64,000 nt of DNA from Stereocaulon alpinum. Its lineage: Eukaryota > Ascomycota > Lecanoromycetes > Lecanorales > Stereocaulaceae. The stretch covers positions 992,001-1,056,000 of the forward strand of contig JAEUBA010000001.1 of NCBI GenBank assembly GCA_018257865.1, in the 5' to 3' direction. Within the stretch, counting starts at the first letter, position 1. Each line of letters starts with the position of its first letter. The notes beneath the pieces were generated by a model, which ran no database searches, was not told the origin of the DNA, and saw only the letters and a program-made list of their open reading frames with translations. The position numbers and the translations under genes are program-made. Below, piece by piece: positions 42,952 through 54,762 of this stretch.

Positions 42952-45930
42952 CTAGTCTGTCCACCGCTTGGTATCCTTATCAGTAGACCAAGTCGAGTAG
43001 TCTGACGGAATCCTGCCGTAGGCATCAGCAACGTTGTCGGAAGCACCCGCCTCCAGAAGCTGCCTAGTTACATCCGGCAGTGTGTGTCGAAATTCTTCGA
43101 CCGTTTCTAGATTTTGAGCATTCCCGTAATACGCATGGTGCAAAGGTGTCCTTCCCATAGCATCTTGAACATTGACGTCCGAATGCGGTAAGAGGACTTC
43201 GATGGTCTCCTTGAAGGCGTACCTAGACGCAAAGTGTAAGGGTTGCCTTCCGTCCAAGTCCCTAACGGTAGGACAAGCGCCTCGATCTATGAGCATCGAG
43301 AGCATCTTGCTCCGAGACCGTGTAGCCGATACGATGAAGAGGGGAGTCAGACCATTCGAATCTGGTATATCAAAGGGTGCGCCACGGTCCAACAAGAGTT
43401 TCAAGATAGATGGATCTTTCCCTCCTCCTGCTGCCGCGGAGACCAAACTCTGGTTATATCTTGTCAGAACGTCTACCTTAGCTTGTCTATCTAAAAGGCA
43501 CTGCACGACATCCACCAATCCAAATTTCACTGCGAGCAGTAATGGTGTTATCCCGTTCTTGTCCTCAACATTGATCTCGGCTCCATATTCTAGAAGCGCA
43601 GCTATGACACTTTGGATAGTACCAGTACAAGACATACGATCGCGTTCTTGCGAGAATGCAACAAGCAATGCGGTCTGACCCTCTTCGTTTCTTGTATTCA
43701 CATCTACATTGGCGTTTAGTAGTGTGCGTATAGTAGCAGGATGACCCGCCCGTGCAGCAAAGAAGAGTGGCGTATTCCCGTCTACAGCCTGGATATCTAG
43801 TCCGTGTGAATTGCGCAGAGCCAGGAGGACTTCCGGTAAATTCCAAAATGCAGCAAGGTGGCTAATGGTAACGGGGCTATCTTGTGAACCAAAAGCCACC
43901 GTAGATAGTCCAAAACGGCGCAATACCTGCAGCAAAGCGTACACCTTCGCGGTATCCTGAAGAAATGCCAGGATCTGTTTCATAAGGTCCAATTGCACCT
44001 CTTGGAGGTGGTGGCTCCAAAAGTACGCAGCATAATCGAAGAACGCAAGATCTTGCGAGCGCTGAGGTACCAGCTCTTCACAACACGGACCATCATTGAA
44101 TTCATCTAAAGACAGATATGCGAGGCAGATACCAGCTAAGTTCCGCTCCGAGTTTGGGATAAGACGTTCACGTTTAGATGCTAGATACTGCTGCAAGGTA
44201 TAATGCACAAATCTAACAGAGGGATGCGGATGCTCCCGGCTGTTTTGTGTCTGAAATGTGCCCACAAGCCCAGCCGTGACACTAAGCATAATCCCAAGTT
44301 CCGTGAACGCGCCTTTATCAAGCGTAAAGTCGCCAGGTTGTACGGCTAAGGCATGCCTGAGCTCTTTAGTATCCAGGGGTCTTCTGGCAGAGAAGATCAG
44401 GGATATCACTTTCATACCCAAGTCCGCATCATCTTTAGGCTGGTCTAAAATTCTCCGGAAAGCATCGTCGTAAGTGGCAAAGATGCCTGTTGGCAGCAGT
44501 CTTAAAGCTGCTCTGACTCCGCTTATATTTGTTCGCATGCACAAGCTATCAACTTGTAGGCCAGCGAGCAAGAACATCCCACCCGCCTTCCCAACAACAC
44601 GATCAACAATCTCTTCCTTCAGAAGTGGGTCCTTCTGAACGAAAAGTGCCATTCGCTTGCTTTGATAAATCTCTGACTCCAAGTAGGCCGCAATGTCAGA
44701 AGTATTCGCAACAACTTCCACGCGTAGCAAAGGAAAAAGGTCCGGGCCAATTTTCACATTGAGACGAGACGTGAGAAATAAGCGTACAGGGTTAAGTCTG
44801 CTGTACCTTTGAAGGTGAGTCAACAATCGGTCTCTATCATATTCAGGACATTCGTCAAGGGCGTCAACGAATGCGTAGACGCGATGGAATTCTTGAGAAT
44901 ATGTGCAAATCCAACCAAAGAGCTCGTCTGCTGTTACATGCCTATGCTTCAAGTCTTCTTCATAGAATCTGCGAAGCTCACCGGTTCGTTCAGAGTGCGA
45001 AGCTTGCTCAACTAATTGCCGAAGCAGGCTGCTCATTAAGGCCGAGACGGACTGTGTCAGACTGTTCTTGTAGTCACAGTAGACATAGATAACTGCGACC
45101 TTCTGCCCTCGAAATATCTCGGCGATGGAGTTGATAGCAATTGAGGTAATGACTGTCTTGCCGGTGCCGGGATTGCCTGGGCACCAGAGAACTGAGCATG
45201 TCTGACCTTTGGACCACGTCACAAATTCGTCAGTCTCAAGCAGCCATTGACCCGTATTAGCGTGTCGCTTCCCATAAGCATCTTTTTGTTTACTGTGGAA
45301 GTCAAGAGTTGAAATCTTTTCGAGGAAAGCATGGTCGCTAGCCTGTTGGGTTCGTATTTGGACGGAATTCATACCGAGGCGAATTTCGCGGAGCTTATCC
45401 ATGATTTCTTCATGCTCTGGAAGTGCAGAGATTGCATTGATGATCTCTGCTTGTGTCTGCGAAAGCTTTTTGGATGCTTTCAATAGATCGGACGCTTTCT
45501 GCGAGGTCTGTGAAAGGACCCTGCTTCCCTGGATAGTCAATCCGAAGTGAAAGACCTGAACATATTTCTGAAGAGCGTCAATTAAACTTTGAGTCTCCGA
45601 TGCCGCGAACGGCCATTTGAGACGATCGAGAGCTTTGTGAATTCCTTTGGCAGCGCGCTTGTCTAATCGTTTCTGAAGTATGTCGAGGGTGACGACGAAG
45701 TCTCCGATAGCATTGTAAAGGCTTGAGACGTCTCCAAAGTCTTTATTTACATCCTCATCCTCCATAAGGTCGACGAGTTGCTCAGCAACATCGACAAGGC
45801 TAGCAAGGCTTTGTCTCAGCTTCTCTACCTCCTTGGGAGCATCCTTAACCGCTGCAGCATAGCTCAAGATAGCCTTCGTCAACGATGCCGCTGTGGCTAG
45901 GAGATTGACAATTGAGAATGGATCCGCCAT
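42952..45930 (-). CDS. NLR/STAND gene B (N-terminal fungal domain, NACHT, ankyrin), intact
   Basis: A single exon of 992 residues with ATG at 45930. Residues 1-30 MADPFSIVNLLATAASLTK are the same kind of fungal STAND N-terminal domain as in gene A; then helical regions to about 220; LWCPGNPGTGKTV with Walker A Lys258; Walker B VYAFVDALDEC (about 351-361); the TSRLN sensor; winged-helix part with LLPTGIFATYDDAFRRIL and LDTKELRHALAVQPGDF; and ankyrin repeats from about residue 700 to the end (GNTPLFFAARAGHPATIRTLL, GITPLLLAVKFGLVDVVQCLL, GLTPLFI, GRQPLHFASRYAFKETIEVLL, GRTPLHHAYY). It ends SDYSTWSTDKDTKRWTD. Gene A has the same architecture, but the sequences are clearly diverged. Fungal relatives sense non-self and can trigger cell death; the ligand and effector here are unknown. 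Confidence 0.93.
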   Translation of the reverse strand: MADPFSIVNLLATAASLTKAILSYAAAVKDAPKEVEKLRQSLASLVDVAEQLVDLMEDEDVNKDFGDVSSLYNAIGDFVVTLDILQKRLDKRAAKGIHKALDRLKWPFAASETQSLIDALQKYVQVFHFGLTIQGSRVLSQTSQKASDLLKASKKLSQTQAEIINAISALPEHEEIMDKLREIRLGMNSVQIRTQQASDHAFLEKISTLDFHSKQKDAYGKRHANTGQWLLETDEFVTWSKGQTCSVLWCPGNPGTGKTVITSIAINSIAEIFRGQKVAVIYVYCDYKNSLTQSVSALMSSLLRQLVEQASHSERTGELRRFYEEDLKHRHVTADELFGWICTYSQEFHRVYAFVDALDECPEYDRDRLLTHLQRYSRLNPVRLFLTSRLNVKIGPDLFPLLRVEVVANTSDIAAYLESEIYQSKRMALFVQKDPLLKEEIVDRVVGKAGGMFLLAGLQVDSLCMRTNISGVRAALRLLPTGIFATYDDAFRRILDQPKDDADLGMKVISLIFSARRPLDTKELRHALAVQPGDFTLDKGAFTELGIMLSVTAGLVGTFQTQNSREHPHPSVRFVHYTLQQYLASKRERLIPNSERNLAGICLAYLSLDEFNDGPCCEELVPQRSQDLAFFDYAAYFWSHHLQEVQLDLMKQILAFLQDTAKVYALLQVLRRFGLSTVAFGSQDSPVTISHLAAFWNLPEVLLALRNSHGLDIQAVDGNTPLFFAARAGHPATIRTLLNANVDVNTRNEEGQTALLVAFSQERDRMSCTGTIQSVIAALLEYGAEINVEDKNGITPLLLAVKFGLVDVVQCLLDRQAKVDVLTRYNQSLVSAAAGGGKDPSILKLLLDRGAPFDIPDSNGLTPLFIVSATRSRSKMLSMLIDRGACPTVRDLDGRQPLHFASRYAFKETIEVLLPHSDVNVQDAMGRTPLHHAYYGNAQNLETVEEFRHTLPDVTRQLLEAGASDNVADAYGRIPSDYSTWSTDKDTKRWTD

Positions 45931-46349
45931 ACTGCGTATTCGCCTAAGACATGGGCGGCATCACGCTGGCGCAAGCACCCGAAGTGGTGCCATCAGACAA
46001 CATTGGAGGGAACTGCGAACTAACTCCGAATATGATGGAACCTATAATAGCCTTGAAAGCCTTAATCTTGGAAACTTATGACAGTCGCTGAAGCCATCAC
46101 GAACTTTGATCGAAAGTCTGTCTCGTGGGTAGAAAGCTTGCTGAAGCCTAAGGTAGAGGCGGGCGTTGGAGAGGAGAGAGGCTAAAGGTCTCTCCGGGTA
46201 GACCAGCTGCCTAGCGACTAGCGCGTTCGTGCGTCATGTCTGAGCTCCAGATAAACAAAGGTACTCCTACTATATTGAACGAATGACTTCTTCCATGTCC
46301 ACCTCAGCAAAGCTTCAATTACAGTCCAGATTTTGCACGTTTCCCAAAA
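45931..46349. other. Spacer: divergent promoter of NLR gene B (-) and VID27 (+)
   Basis: A 419-base right border of the accessory island. No gene seen. Confidence 0.4.
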
Positions 46350-48882
46350 ATGTTTATGCTCAGGAATGGTGAGTCGCTCTGCCCCACAACATCCCACTTC
46401 CAACTACTATGCTCCTTCCGTCACCGTAGCCGTTCTTGCTAATTCTCCGTCCTGCGTCTACAGCAACGAAGTACCTGTTCGGCAACGCATCCAAAGAGTC
46501 AATAGTCGAGATAGCCCAGGGCCAACTGTATCTAGTCCGCCCGCTTTCGCCCAAAGGTCGTTCAGAACTCATCTACAAAGACGCCGCTGCCAGCATCAGG
46601 AGGACGGGTCAAGACTACCAATACCAGCTTGTCATCCAACGAGCCTACGAAGAGGGTGAAGCTGAACTCTTAGCAGAGGAAGAGGGTGAGGACGGAGCTG
46701 CAGACGCTCTTGGCGCCGAGAAGGACGAGAAGACCTTCCTGCTGGACCAGAGCCTGCATTTCCGATCTGAGATAAGAGAGAATGGTGAGAAGGTTTTTGC
46801 GTGGCAAGATCTGAGCGGAGATCCTGGAGACCTGTATGAATTTATCTGTGACGATTCAATCAAGCCCGGCGAGGTTAGCACGTTTGAGATTGTAGCCATT
46901 GAGTGTCAGTACGAGAGGAAATACCGGAAGCCAAAGGAAACTGCCACGGACAGGCAGTTACAACAATTCAACTTCACCGAACAACCAATACCTACGGCTA
47001 GCCCCTTGGCCAGTCCGACCGTCAAAGCAATGACTGGAGCAACCATGAAGGGTCAACCAGAGATAGATGCACCAGCAGCGGCGGCAAAGGAGAGAAACGC
47101 AAGGAAGAAGACAGGAAAGCAGGTTGCTCCACCTCGGGAAAATACCCCCACGATAGCCCCTCCCTCTGCAGCTGTCCCTGTGTCGAGGGAGATTTTGGTG
47201 AAAGAGCGGGCAGAACTTCACCTATTCGACTTTGACTCCGGCTCTTTCATATTACAAGACCCTTCTGTCATCGCTACTGTGTCAGAAATAGGTACTTGGC
47301 AATATTGGTTGCAAATCACTGGTGACGAAAAGGAATGGCTTGGGCAGCGGGTTGTTGCAGATCTAAATCCGGTATTCAACTTTGAGTATCTCTCGTTCAT
47401 ATTCAATCACTACACGGCCGACGGCTCTGCATATTCATGGCTTCTGCGCTTCCGTGACCAAGAAACCGAAGAACGCTTTCAAGATGGCCTTATGAGAGCG
47501 CTATGGGAACAGCTGAACGAGACGAAGTGGAAGAAGGTTGACAAAGATGACCAGCAATATGTGTTGGACGCTTTTCAAGACCTTACGATGGAAGACGCAC
47601 CGAACGAGGAAGAGGAAGAGGAACTTGTTGAAGACGACGGACAACGAAGCGAGCATTATGACAGTGACGAATCCGAGGACGATGTTGTCACAAGGGATGA
47701 CGATGGCAATGTCAACTCGAAGCTAGCTGTCGGTTACAAACACGACCGGTCGTTTGTCGTACGTGGATCGAAGATTGGCGTGTTCAAGCACACTCCTAAT
47801 AACAATTTGGAATTCTCCACGAACATATCCAAAGTCGAAACACCAGGCGGTAAATTGTTCAGCCCTGACAAGGTCATGCTGCACTCTGAGGACCAGAACA
47901 TGATCCTTCAGAACAAAGACAATCCCAATTCACTCTATCGAATGGATCTCGAATATGGGAAGGTCGTTGATGAATGGAAGATCCACGATGATATCGCTGT
48001 CAAGTCATTTGCACCTGACAAGGTAAGCCAAAACGACTAGATGTTCTGTTACGAATATGATCTGACTGCTTCTAGAAATACGCACAAATGACGGGCGAGC
48101 AAACCTTCCTCGGCCTGTCGGATAATGCCTTGTACCGTATTGACCCTCGTCTGTCGGGCAATAAGCTTGTCGACTCGGAACTGAAGCAATATACATCTAA
48201 GAACGCCTTCTCGAATGCTGCTACCACGGAACAGGGCTACATTGCCGTGGCCTCGGAGAAGGGTGACATCCGCATGTTTGACAAACTAGGCCTGAGGGCC
48301 AAGACAGCGCTTCCTGCTCTGGGTGAACCCATCATCGGTTTGGATGTATCTGCCGATGGTCGCTGGATTCTTGCTACTTGCCGGACCTACCTGATGCTTA
48401 TTGACGCGCTACAGAAAGACGGCAAGAACGAAGGCAAGCTTGGCTTCGAGAAGTCTTTTGCCAAGGACTCGAAACCCCAGCCTCGCCGTCTTGCCCTAAC
48501 CCCTAGCCATGTTGCCCAATTCCAGTACGAGACGAAGGTCCCTCTCGCCTTTACCCCAGCTCGCTTCAACACTGGTATCGACAACAAAGAGACCTCCATC
48601 ATTACCGCTACAGGACCTTTCATCATCACGTGGAATATGAAGAAGGTGCTCAATGGCCGAAAGGATCCTTACACGATCAAACGCTACGAGGAAGAGGTCA
48701 AAGCCGATGACTTCAAATACGGTAGCGACAAGAACGTTATCGTTGCATTGCCTAACGAGGTCAACATGGTGGCGAAGCAGAGCTTTAAGCGGCCGACTAG
48801 AGAGAGTATTGCTGCGACGCCGAGACACAGTGGAGCTAGAAGGAGGTTAGGAAGAGACGAAGTGGTCAATTCCCCATATTGA
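46350..48882 (+). CDS. VID27: VID27 family protein
   Basis: Three exons: 46350-46368, 46464-48022, 48076-48882; 794 residues, phases close. Yeast Vid27 is a cytosolic protein linked to vacuolar import and degradation of fructose-1,6-bisphosphatase; its mechanism is poorly known. Exon 1 is only 19 bases (MFMLRN) and joins to ATKYLFGNASKESIVEI, the usual family start; then GQLYLVRPLSPKGRSELIYKDA. An acidic patch (EEEEEELVEDDGQRSEHYDSDESEDD) precedes the C-terminal beta-propeller (NSLYRMDLEYGKVVDEWKIHDD, FLGLSDNALYRIDPRLSGNKLV, GYIAVASEKGDIRMFDKLG, LDVSADGRWILATCRTYLMLID). Length fits yeast (782). Confidence 0.95.
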
Positions 48883-49258
48883 GTGATAAGGAGGCTTGGT
48901 GGTTCCCCTGCATGATAATGACGGCGTTGGTCAGGGTGTCTGACTGGTATTTGCTGGCGCAGGTTGACGGTACCCTGAGATATCCCACGTGATATGGCTT
49001 TGAAACGAACCGGAACGCTTTAGATAGCAGTGGATATATCCGAAATGTAGACATTTTGCTGTTCCGATATCGCCAATGATAGTATTATATAATCCACCAT
49101 TCATGAATGCTTACCAACAGTGAGATCCTTGCTCGAGCCCTGCTGCTGTGGATATACCCAACACCTCAACGCCTCCCAGATGCGCCAACATTACCATCAC
49201 ATCCCCCATTCCCCATTCCCCCTTGTCCCATCTCCATATCTCCCCCCAACCCCCGCAA
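48883..49258. other. Spacer: convergent 3' ends of VID27 and OXR1
   Basis: Right half (49180-49258) is C-rich and runs into the OXR1 end. No gene recognised. Confidence 0.4.
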
Positions 49259-50362
49259 TCACCCCCCCAAACACCACACCTCAACCCCCACAACCTCAAA
49301 CTTCTCCCCCTCCTCACTCAACCCCTCATTCCCAAACGTCATACAGTGACTACTTATCCCCGTCTCCAATACGCCGTCTAACCATAACCCGTACCGCCCG
49401 TCGCCACCGCCTATGCTCAGGAAGGTGTGTTCGCAGAAGAGGAGGTAGTCGTTTACGCCGGAGTAGGGGAAGGCTTTGAAGCGGAGGGTTTCTGGGGGTG
49501 GGGGGGCGGTTGATGAGGTGGTGGTGTTTGACCGGTCGTGGTTGGTGCCGTTTTGGGAAGGTGGGGATGTGGATGTGGGTAAGGATGTGGGGGAGAGGTG
49601 GGTATTTGAGGCGGAGAAGGAGGAGCGGGTTGGGGATGCGATTGTTGTGCTTCGGCCCATGGATTCTGTTTCTGTGTCTGGGGCTGAGGGGGGTGGGGGG
49701 AGGGAGGAGAGGAGAGGGACGCTGGTGGGGGAGAGGAGGGTGGCGCGCCAGAGGAAACATTCGCCTGTGCCGTAGTAGGAGGGGTGAGGGGAGGGGGCGT
49801 CGGTTAGGTAGGCGCCGAAGATCTGTGGAGTAGTTGGTCAGGATGTGCAGAGAGGGTTGTTTCATGAGGGTAGACATACGCCGCCTGCTCCATCTTGTAT
49901 AACTAATATGAAAGAGCTTCCGCGCGGTATCTCCGGCGCAGCGCACTTGTTGTATAAAGTCCCCAGACTGACGCCGTCGTTTTCTAGACTATATGCCAAT
50001 CGCCACGTATCTGCTAGCTGTAATCGTGGCGGGACTAGTAGTCGTATCTCTTCCGCTACTGCTCTACTTAATATCGAACTTTCCGTCGAGCCTGAGAGCG
50101 TTAATGGTGTGAGAGGCGGAGGTTGAAACGGTGATGCGGTCCTGTGAGGAGGCGTGTAGACGCCATTGCGCATCTCATTGAGGGATGTGGTGGAGGGGAC
50201 TTTTTGGGGTGTGAGGCGGTGTGGGGATGTGTCTGTTAGGCGGCGGTAGAGGGAGGTTGCGATGTGGGTTACTGGGTAGGAGAGGTAGGAGGTGGAGGAT
50301 TGCGGAGGTGAGGCGGGGGTGCTGGTGCCTGTTGTTGAGGCGGAGTTGGGATCGGAGGTCAT
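49259..50362 (-). CDS. OXR1: TLD-domain protein, OXR1-like (oxidation resistance)
   Basis: Two exons: 50362-49880 and 49822-49259; 348 residues, phase 0. OXR1/TLD proteins protect against oxidative damage, often at mitochondria, and some bind the V-ATPase. N-terminal 90 residues are Ser/Thr/Pro-rich. The TLD domain starts at about residue 105: EEIRLLVPPRLQLADTWRLAYSLENDGVSLGTLY, then GSSFILVIQD; after the intron IFGAYLTDAPSPHPSYYGTGECFLWR; a Ser/Thr/Pro insert of about 75 residues; and LRFKAFPYSGVNDYLLFCEHTFLSIGGGDGRYGLWLD...GISSHCMTFGNEGLS to the end VVGVEVWCLGG. All core motifs are present. Confidence 0.94.
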
Positions 50363-51134
50363 GATGGGCGCTTTCTATGAATCGAGTTGAGGTTTCATCA
50401 TTATTGAACCGAATTTGAGAGTCTGGATGAGAGGAGGTCTTCAAGGCTACAGTTTCACTACAGTATTGGGTATTTACTTTAGGTTAGGGTTTCGGGCCAC
50501 AAGGCACGGTGACGTTCGAGCCGCTGTCGTAAGTTGCTATTTAAAGAGGATTAAGGTACAGATGTGGGCTTCACTTCCAAATTCGGTTTGCTGCTGGATT
50601 CGCCTGCTTGTATGCATCGTCAATGAGCATCATCTCGGAGCAAGTGAAGTCTGTCGATTGCATAGTTGCTCATAGAGAACTCGCTATGAATATATCATTA
50701 GGATGGAATTGATAGTTGCAATGGTGAAGCTTTGGAAGAAGCCGACACAGAGAGTCAAAAGCCTGTCACATGTGCGTTCCGGAATTGGCATTGCTGTTAC
50801 ATGTAGTCTTTTCCAGCCAAACGACGTGTCTCAAAGTGGATGCAGCCGTCATGACGCCATCGCGGGGACATATTTCAATGAGCAAATCTTCGTATTAGGA
50901 TATTGAGCACCAACGGGTACTTGTAGGTTTCAAGAGTACTGTATAGAAGAATTTTGCGGGTTTTCCGATTCGAAAAGCACTAAAGAAAGAATTGATGGTC
51001 TGTTGGCTTCGATAATGCATACCTTAAAGTAGAAATTGTGAAAATCTCCCTTCAAACACCAGCCATTGCTATCGTGTCTAACATGCCGAAAATCGCATCA
51101 TCGCAACCGGTACCTGTTTACGGTCTTGGTTGCC
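50363..51134. other. Spacer: OXR1 upstream region and SAP1 3' end
   Basis: About 770 bases; only short frames without motifs. Lower GC than the genes around it. Confidence 0.4.
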
Positions 51135-53867
51135 TCAGCCTCCTCGCTCACCAAACTCCTTTGCCCAATCCTCATACTCCTGTAAACCCTGCTTGCTGAC
51201 ACTTGGCCGAATATTGACCAAGCTCGCTTCGAAATCCTCGAATTGTATAGGTCGTATCTCTTCTGTTGACATGTATAGTAATGCTTCGCCTAAGCTCCGG
51301 AGTGGACCCATCGCCGCATCCTTCGCTAATGCTGTGATATCACTGCCGGAGAAGCCTATAGAACTTCGTTAGTTATTCAAAGTATCTATCATCTCCGCTG
51401 TCAAAGCTTACCATCTGTCAATTCCACTAGGACGGCAATATCTTGCTTGTTCAGATTATGTTTTTGGTGTCCCAACAATGTCCGCAGCTGGCTCGCTCTG
51501 ACAGGTCCTTCAGGCAGCGGTATATACTGCCTGCGCACAAATCTCCGCCGAGCAGCTTCATCGATAGCCCACGGCATATTAGTAGCCGCAAGAACCAGTA
51601 CCCTGCTTGCATCGCCTTCTGATTTCTCCTTGTCGCTGAGCTTGCTGCCTGCAGCGGCGCGCTGCAAGTCGGACCACTGGATGAGGAATTCCGTTTTGAT
51701 TCGTCTTGTGGATTCATGCTCGCTTGAGCCTCCTCGTGAAGACAGGAGAGAGTCAATCTCGTCAACGAAAATGATGGACGGCGCGAGTGCTTTTGCTAGC
51801 GTGAAGAGCGCTCGGACAAGTTTCTCGGATTCCCCAAGCCATTTTGACGTAAGGCTGCTTGCCGATATGGCAAAGAAAGTAGATCGGGATTCTGTTGCCA
51901 CGGCTCTAGCTAGCATGGTTTTTCCGGTGCCCGGAGGACCAAACAACAGCATCCCTCTTGCTGGCTCTCGGAGACCCATAAACAAATCCGGACGTAGAAA
52001 CGGGTAGACGACGGCTTCTTTGAGAGCTTTCTTAGCAGCATCGAGACCCGCTACATCGTCCCAGTGAACCTCGTCTCCTTGCACGACTATTTCATTGAAG
52101 ATCTGTTTCGCGGCTTCTGCATCAACACCCTTGGGCAGGTTCTTTTTGATATGCTTGAGACGTTCTTGCCATGCAGCAACAGCCAGAGCATTGCGACCGT
52201 CTCTCTCACTTTTAGGCGACTCAAGATCAGGGTCCACAGGAATGTGGTTCTCACGAGTCTTACGAGGAGCTCGCTTCTTCTTCTCTTCAATGCTGCTACT
52301 TGTGAATTCATTGTTGCTCTCAGAAGAGTCTCTCCTTGTAGGATCGTCCCTATCGTGCCTGGTCGAGCGAGGCGTTGAGCTGTTCGCGACCGGACGTCTG
52401 GTAATACCACTCGGTACCGGAGGCCGTGTCTTCCTTTGAGGAGATCGTTGCCTCGTTGGCAGACTCGTAGCTCTTGCAGTGTCCTCCTGCCGAACATTTG
52501 TTCTTGCCAGAAATTCGGCGGTGGCTCTTGAGCTAGCAGTTTGCTTGGGGAATTCGGTCCTGTACGAAGGATAATCGACAGGTGCTTTCGGCCGTACGGG
52601 TGATTGATTTCTACCCCTTGACACAGACGGATCTTTGAAGGGGTCTTTGGGCACATCTGTGTGTGCAGGAGGTGTCAGTGGCTCAAGGGTGCTCAGATCT
52701 ATGTTTGTCTGTGGACGCAATCCAGAAAGCCCATTCGAGATACTGTGACTTGGGCCAGATGGGCCATTAGAGTAGCTATGTGGCCGTGGAGGATCTTGGA
52801 ATGAGATTAAGTCTGGTGGCGTGCGTATCCTGGGCTGGACTAAGGCAGCTCCTCCTAAAAGTTGATCTTCACCGTCTGTTACGTTTGTAGAATCCGGCCG
52901 AGATGAGGCACCTCCACCAAAGCTATCGCGGTTGACAGAGTCGACTGTAGTGGTACTGCCATTGCGTCCTCCTAAGGTTTGCCCTAACTTCTGCCCTGTA
53001 GCTTTGGATATTGAGTCCCACGCAAGCCCTGCAGCTTTCGACGATGCAGGCGGAGGAACAAAGCGCCCAGCCGAGGCTCTTGGTGATTTGGAAGGCTTCT
53101 TACCGTCCTTGGGTCCCCGCAAGGTAGTCAGCATAACTCTTCCCTTCTTCTCTGGACTGGGCGTTCTCGATGTTTTCTTGAGGGGTACGGGCAGCGTAGC
53201 TAGTGGTAGAGGTGATGGCTGAGGTGGTGTTGGTGGAGGTGCCATTGTGCTGATTAACGGAGTGCTATACGACCGTTCTGTTGGTGAAGTCGAATCCAGC
53301 TTCGGGAACGCAGGCCTATGTGGAAGCGGTGGAGGAGCTCTTGATAGATCTGGATAGTTGACCGGAGGCACCGTGCCCTCTCCTAGCCATGTGGGAGAGG
53401 ACTGCTGTCCCATAGAAGTGTGTATTTTTTTAGGCACAGGTGGCCTGCCCTGCACGGTCGAGCTGCCATTGGAGCTGTTTCCGCTCTCCTTCTCCCTTTC
53501 CTTGTCCATGGCCTCCTTTTTACTTTTTCTCAAAGCTTCCAAGAGATCTACTCGCTCTTTGCACTGCATCTCCATATTCCTCAGTGAATCCTGCAAAGCC
53601 TTCTCCGTTTCCGACTTGGGCTGATAATTTGGTGGAACCCTGTAAGCATTGTGATAGTAGATCTGATCGAGGGCTGAGCGCCATGAACGAAGTGCTTCTG
53701 CATCGTTGTTCTATGACAGAGTCTTGTGTTAGCTTCACAATCTCACGAATCATCCTGTAAGCCTGGAGAGCACTTACCTGACCCTCAAAGTACACTGCGG
53801 TGGAGCAAATGAGATAGCACTCATCGTACGTCTTCTGCATAGAAGACGAAGCCTTATTGCGCATCAT
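51135..53867 (-). CDS. SAP1: MIT-domain AAA ATPase of the SAP1/spastin-katanin (meiotic clade) group
   Basis: Three exons: 53867-53778, 53710-51412, 51355-51135; 869 residues, phases close. Meiotic-clade AAA proteins take apart microtubules or ESCRT-III; yeast Sap1 and Yta6 have poorly defined roles. N-terminal MIT-like helices: KTYDECYLICSTAVYFEGQ, NNDAEALRSWRSALDQIYYHNAYRVPPNY, ETEKALQDSLRNMEMQCKERVDLLEAL. A disordered Pro/Ser/Arg linker of about 400 residues follows. The AAA domain has DDVAGLDAAKKALKEAVVYPFLRPD, Walker A GPPGTGKT, SKWLGESEKLVRALF, Walker B IIFVDEIDSLLSSRG, sensor LVLAATNMPWAIDEAARRRF, arginine fingers in ARRRFVRR, and the last exon gives FSGSDITALAKDAAMGPLR and a C-terminal helix. 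The ATG at 53867 is the only start visible; a still earlier exon cannot be excluded. Confidence 0.92.
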
Positions 53868-54762
53868 TACTGAGAGTGAGTTGCTTCTGTAAGTCCATGG
53901 AAAATGTTCAAACGCAAAAAGGACGCGCGATACCTGGAGGCTTGGAAATGGTCACTGCCCGAAGCCTCGTGTAGGGTACGAATGACGTCCCTACCTCCCT
54001 AGCTTCCTTGTGGCGCCTCAAAGATCGACGCCCCTCAGAACCTACCAATATCACAACACCAGCCTTCACATCAGCATCCTTTCAGGTACCCATCAACAAA
54101 AGCAATGAATCCGCTAACGAAGTGTCTTAAAACGACCGTGATAGGAGGATGCTACAGCTTTGGTGAAAACATACTGGAGGCGATATTGGGGTGGGTTCCC
54201 TATCGAAGATGGCTAGTGAATGCCACCTACAAAGCCCATGAAGGTTCACGCTTTTTTGCAAAGGCGGACTGGGATACCTGCTGTGTTTTCCATTCCGAGC
54301 CTGCCATGACGAAGTTGATAAGAACAAGATGACTTTCGATAATACTCCCACAGTTTGGAACGATTCCACAATCAAGGATGCTTGAATTTAAGAGCACCAA
54401 ACCAAGAGATATGTACATGATGAAGTTTTATTTGGTAGCTAGATAGCTACAAGGCGGCGTCCTATGTACAAAAAAGCGACTGTAGAGTCGTTGGTCCGCC
54501 TTGCAGCCAGTAAATACGGCTGGTATGACTCCTCTCTGGGAGGAAGACATGCTGGCCCATCTATCGTCTTACATGTCATGCAATGCTGTCCAAATTTTTT
54601 CAACGCCCGCTTCATGTCATGATGCTCTATCGATGGCTGAAGATGGGTATCGGAGCAAAAGAACAAAACGCTCACACAAAATCGGTTTTTCGGAAAAGTG
54701 AAAGATGTCGGCGCTATGCTTAGTGGGGCAGCTGGAGATGTCCAGAAAGACCTGTCCGGCTG
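53868..54762. other. Spacer: SAP1 upstream region and mitoferrin 3' end
   Basis: About 900 bases, no gene recognised. The 75-residue plus frame at 54105-54332 has no motif. Confidence 0.4.

Noticed and set aside
43172..43678. 168-residue plus frame inside NLR gene B
   Set aside because: Antisense shadow of the ankyrin repeat region.
36058..45930. Secondary-metabolite or toxin gene cluster
   Set aside because: No polyketide synthase, peptide synthetase, terpene cyclase or tailoring enzyme is present; the island holds only NLR genes and a retroelement.
54105..54332. 75-residue plus frame between SAP1 and mitoferrin genes
   Set aside because: No motif, low-complexity free but unsupported; no splice partner found.
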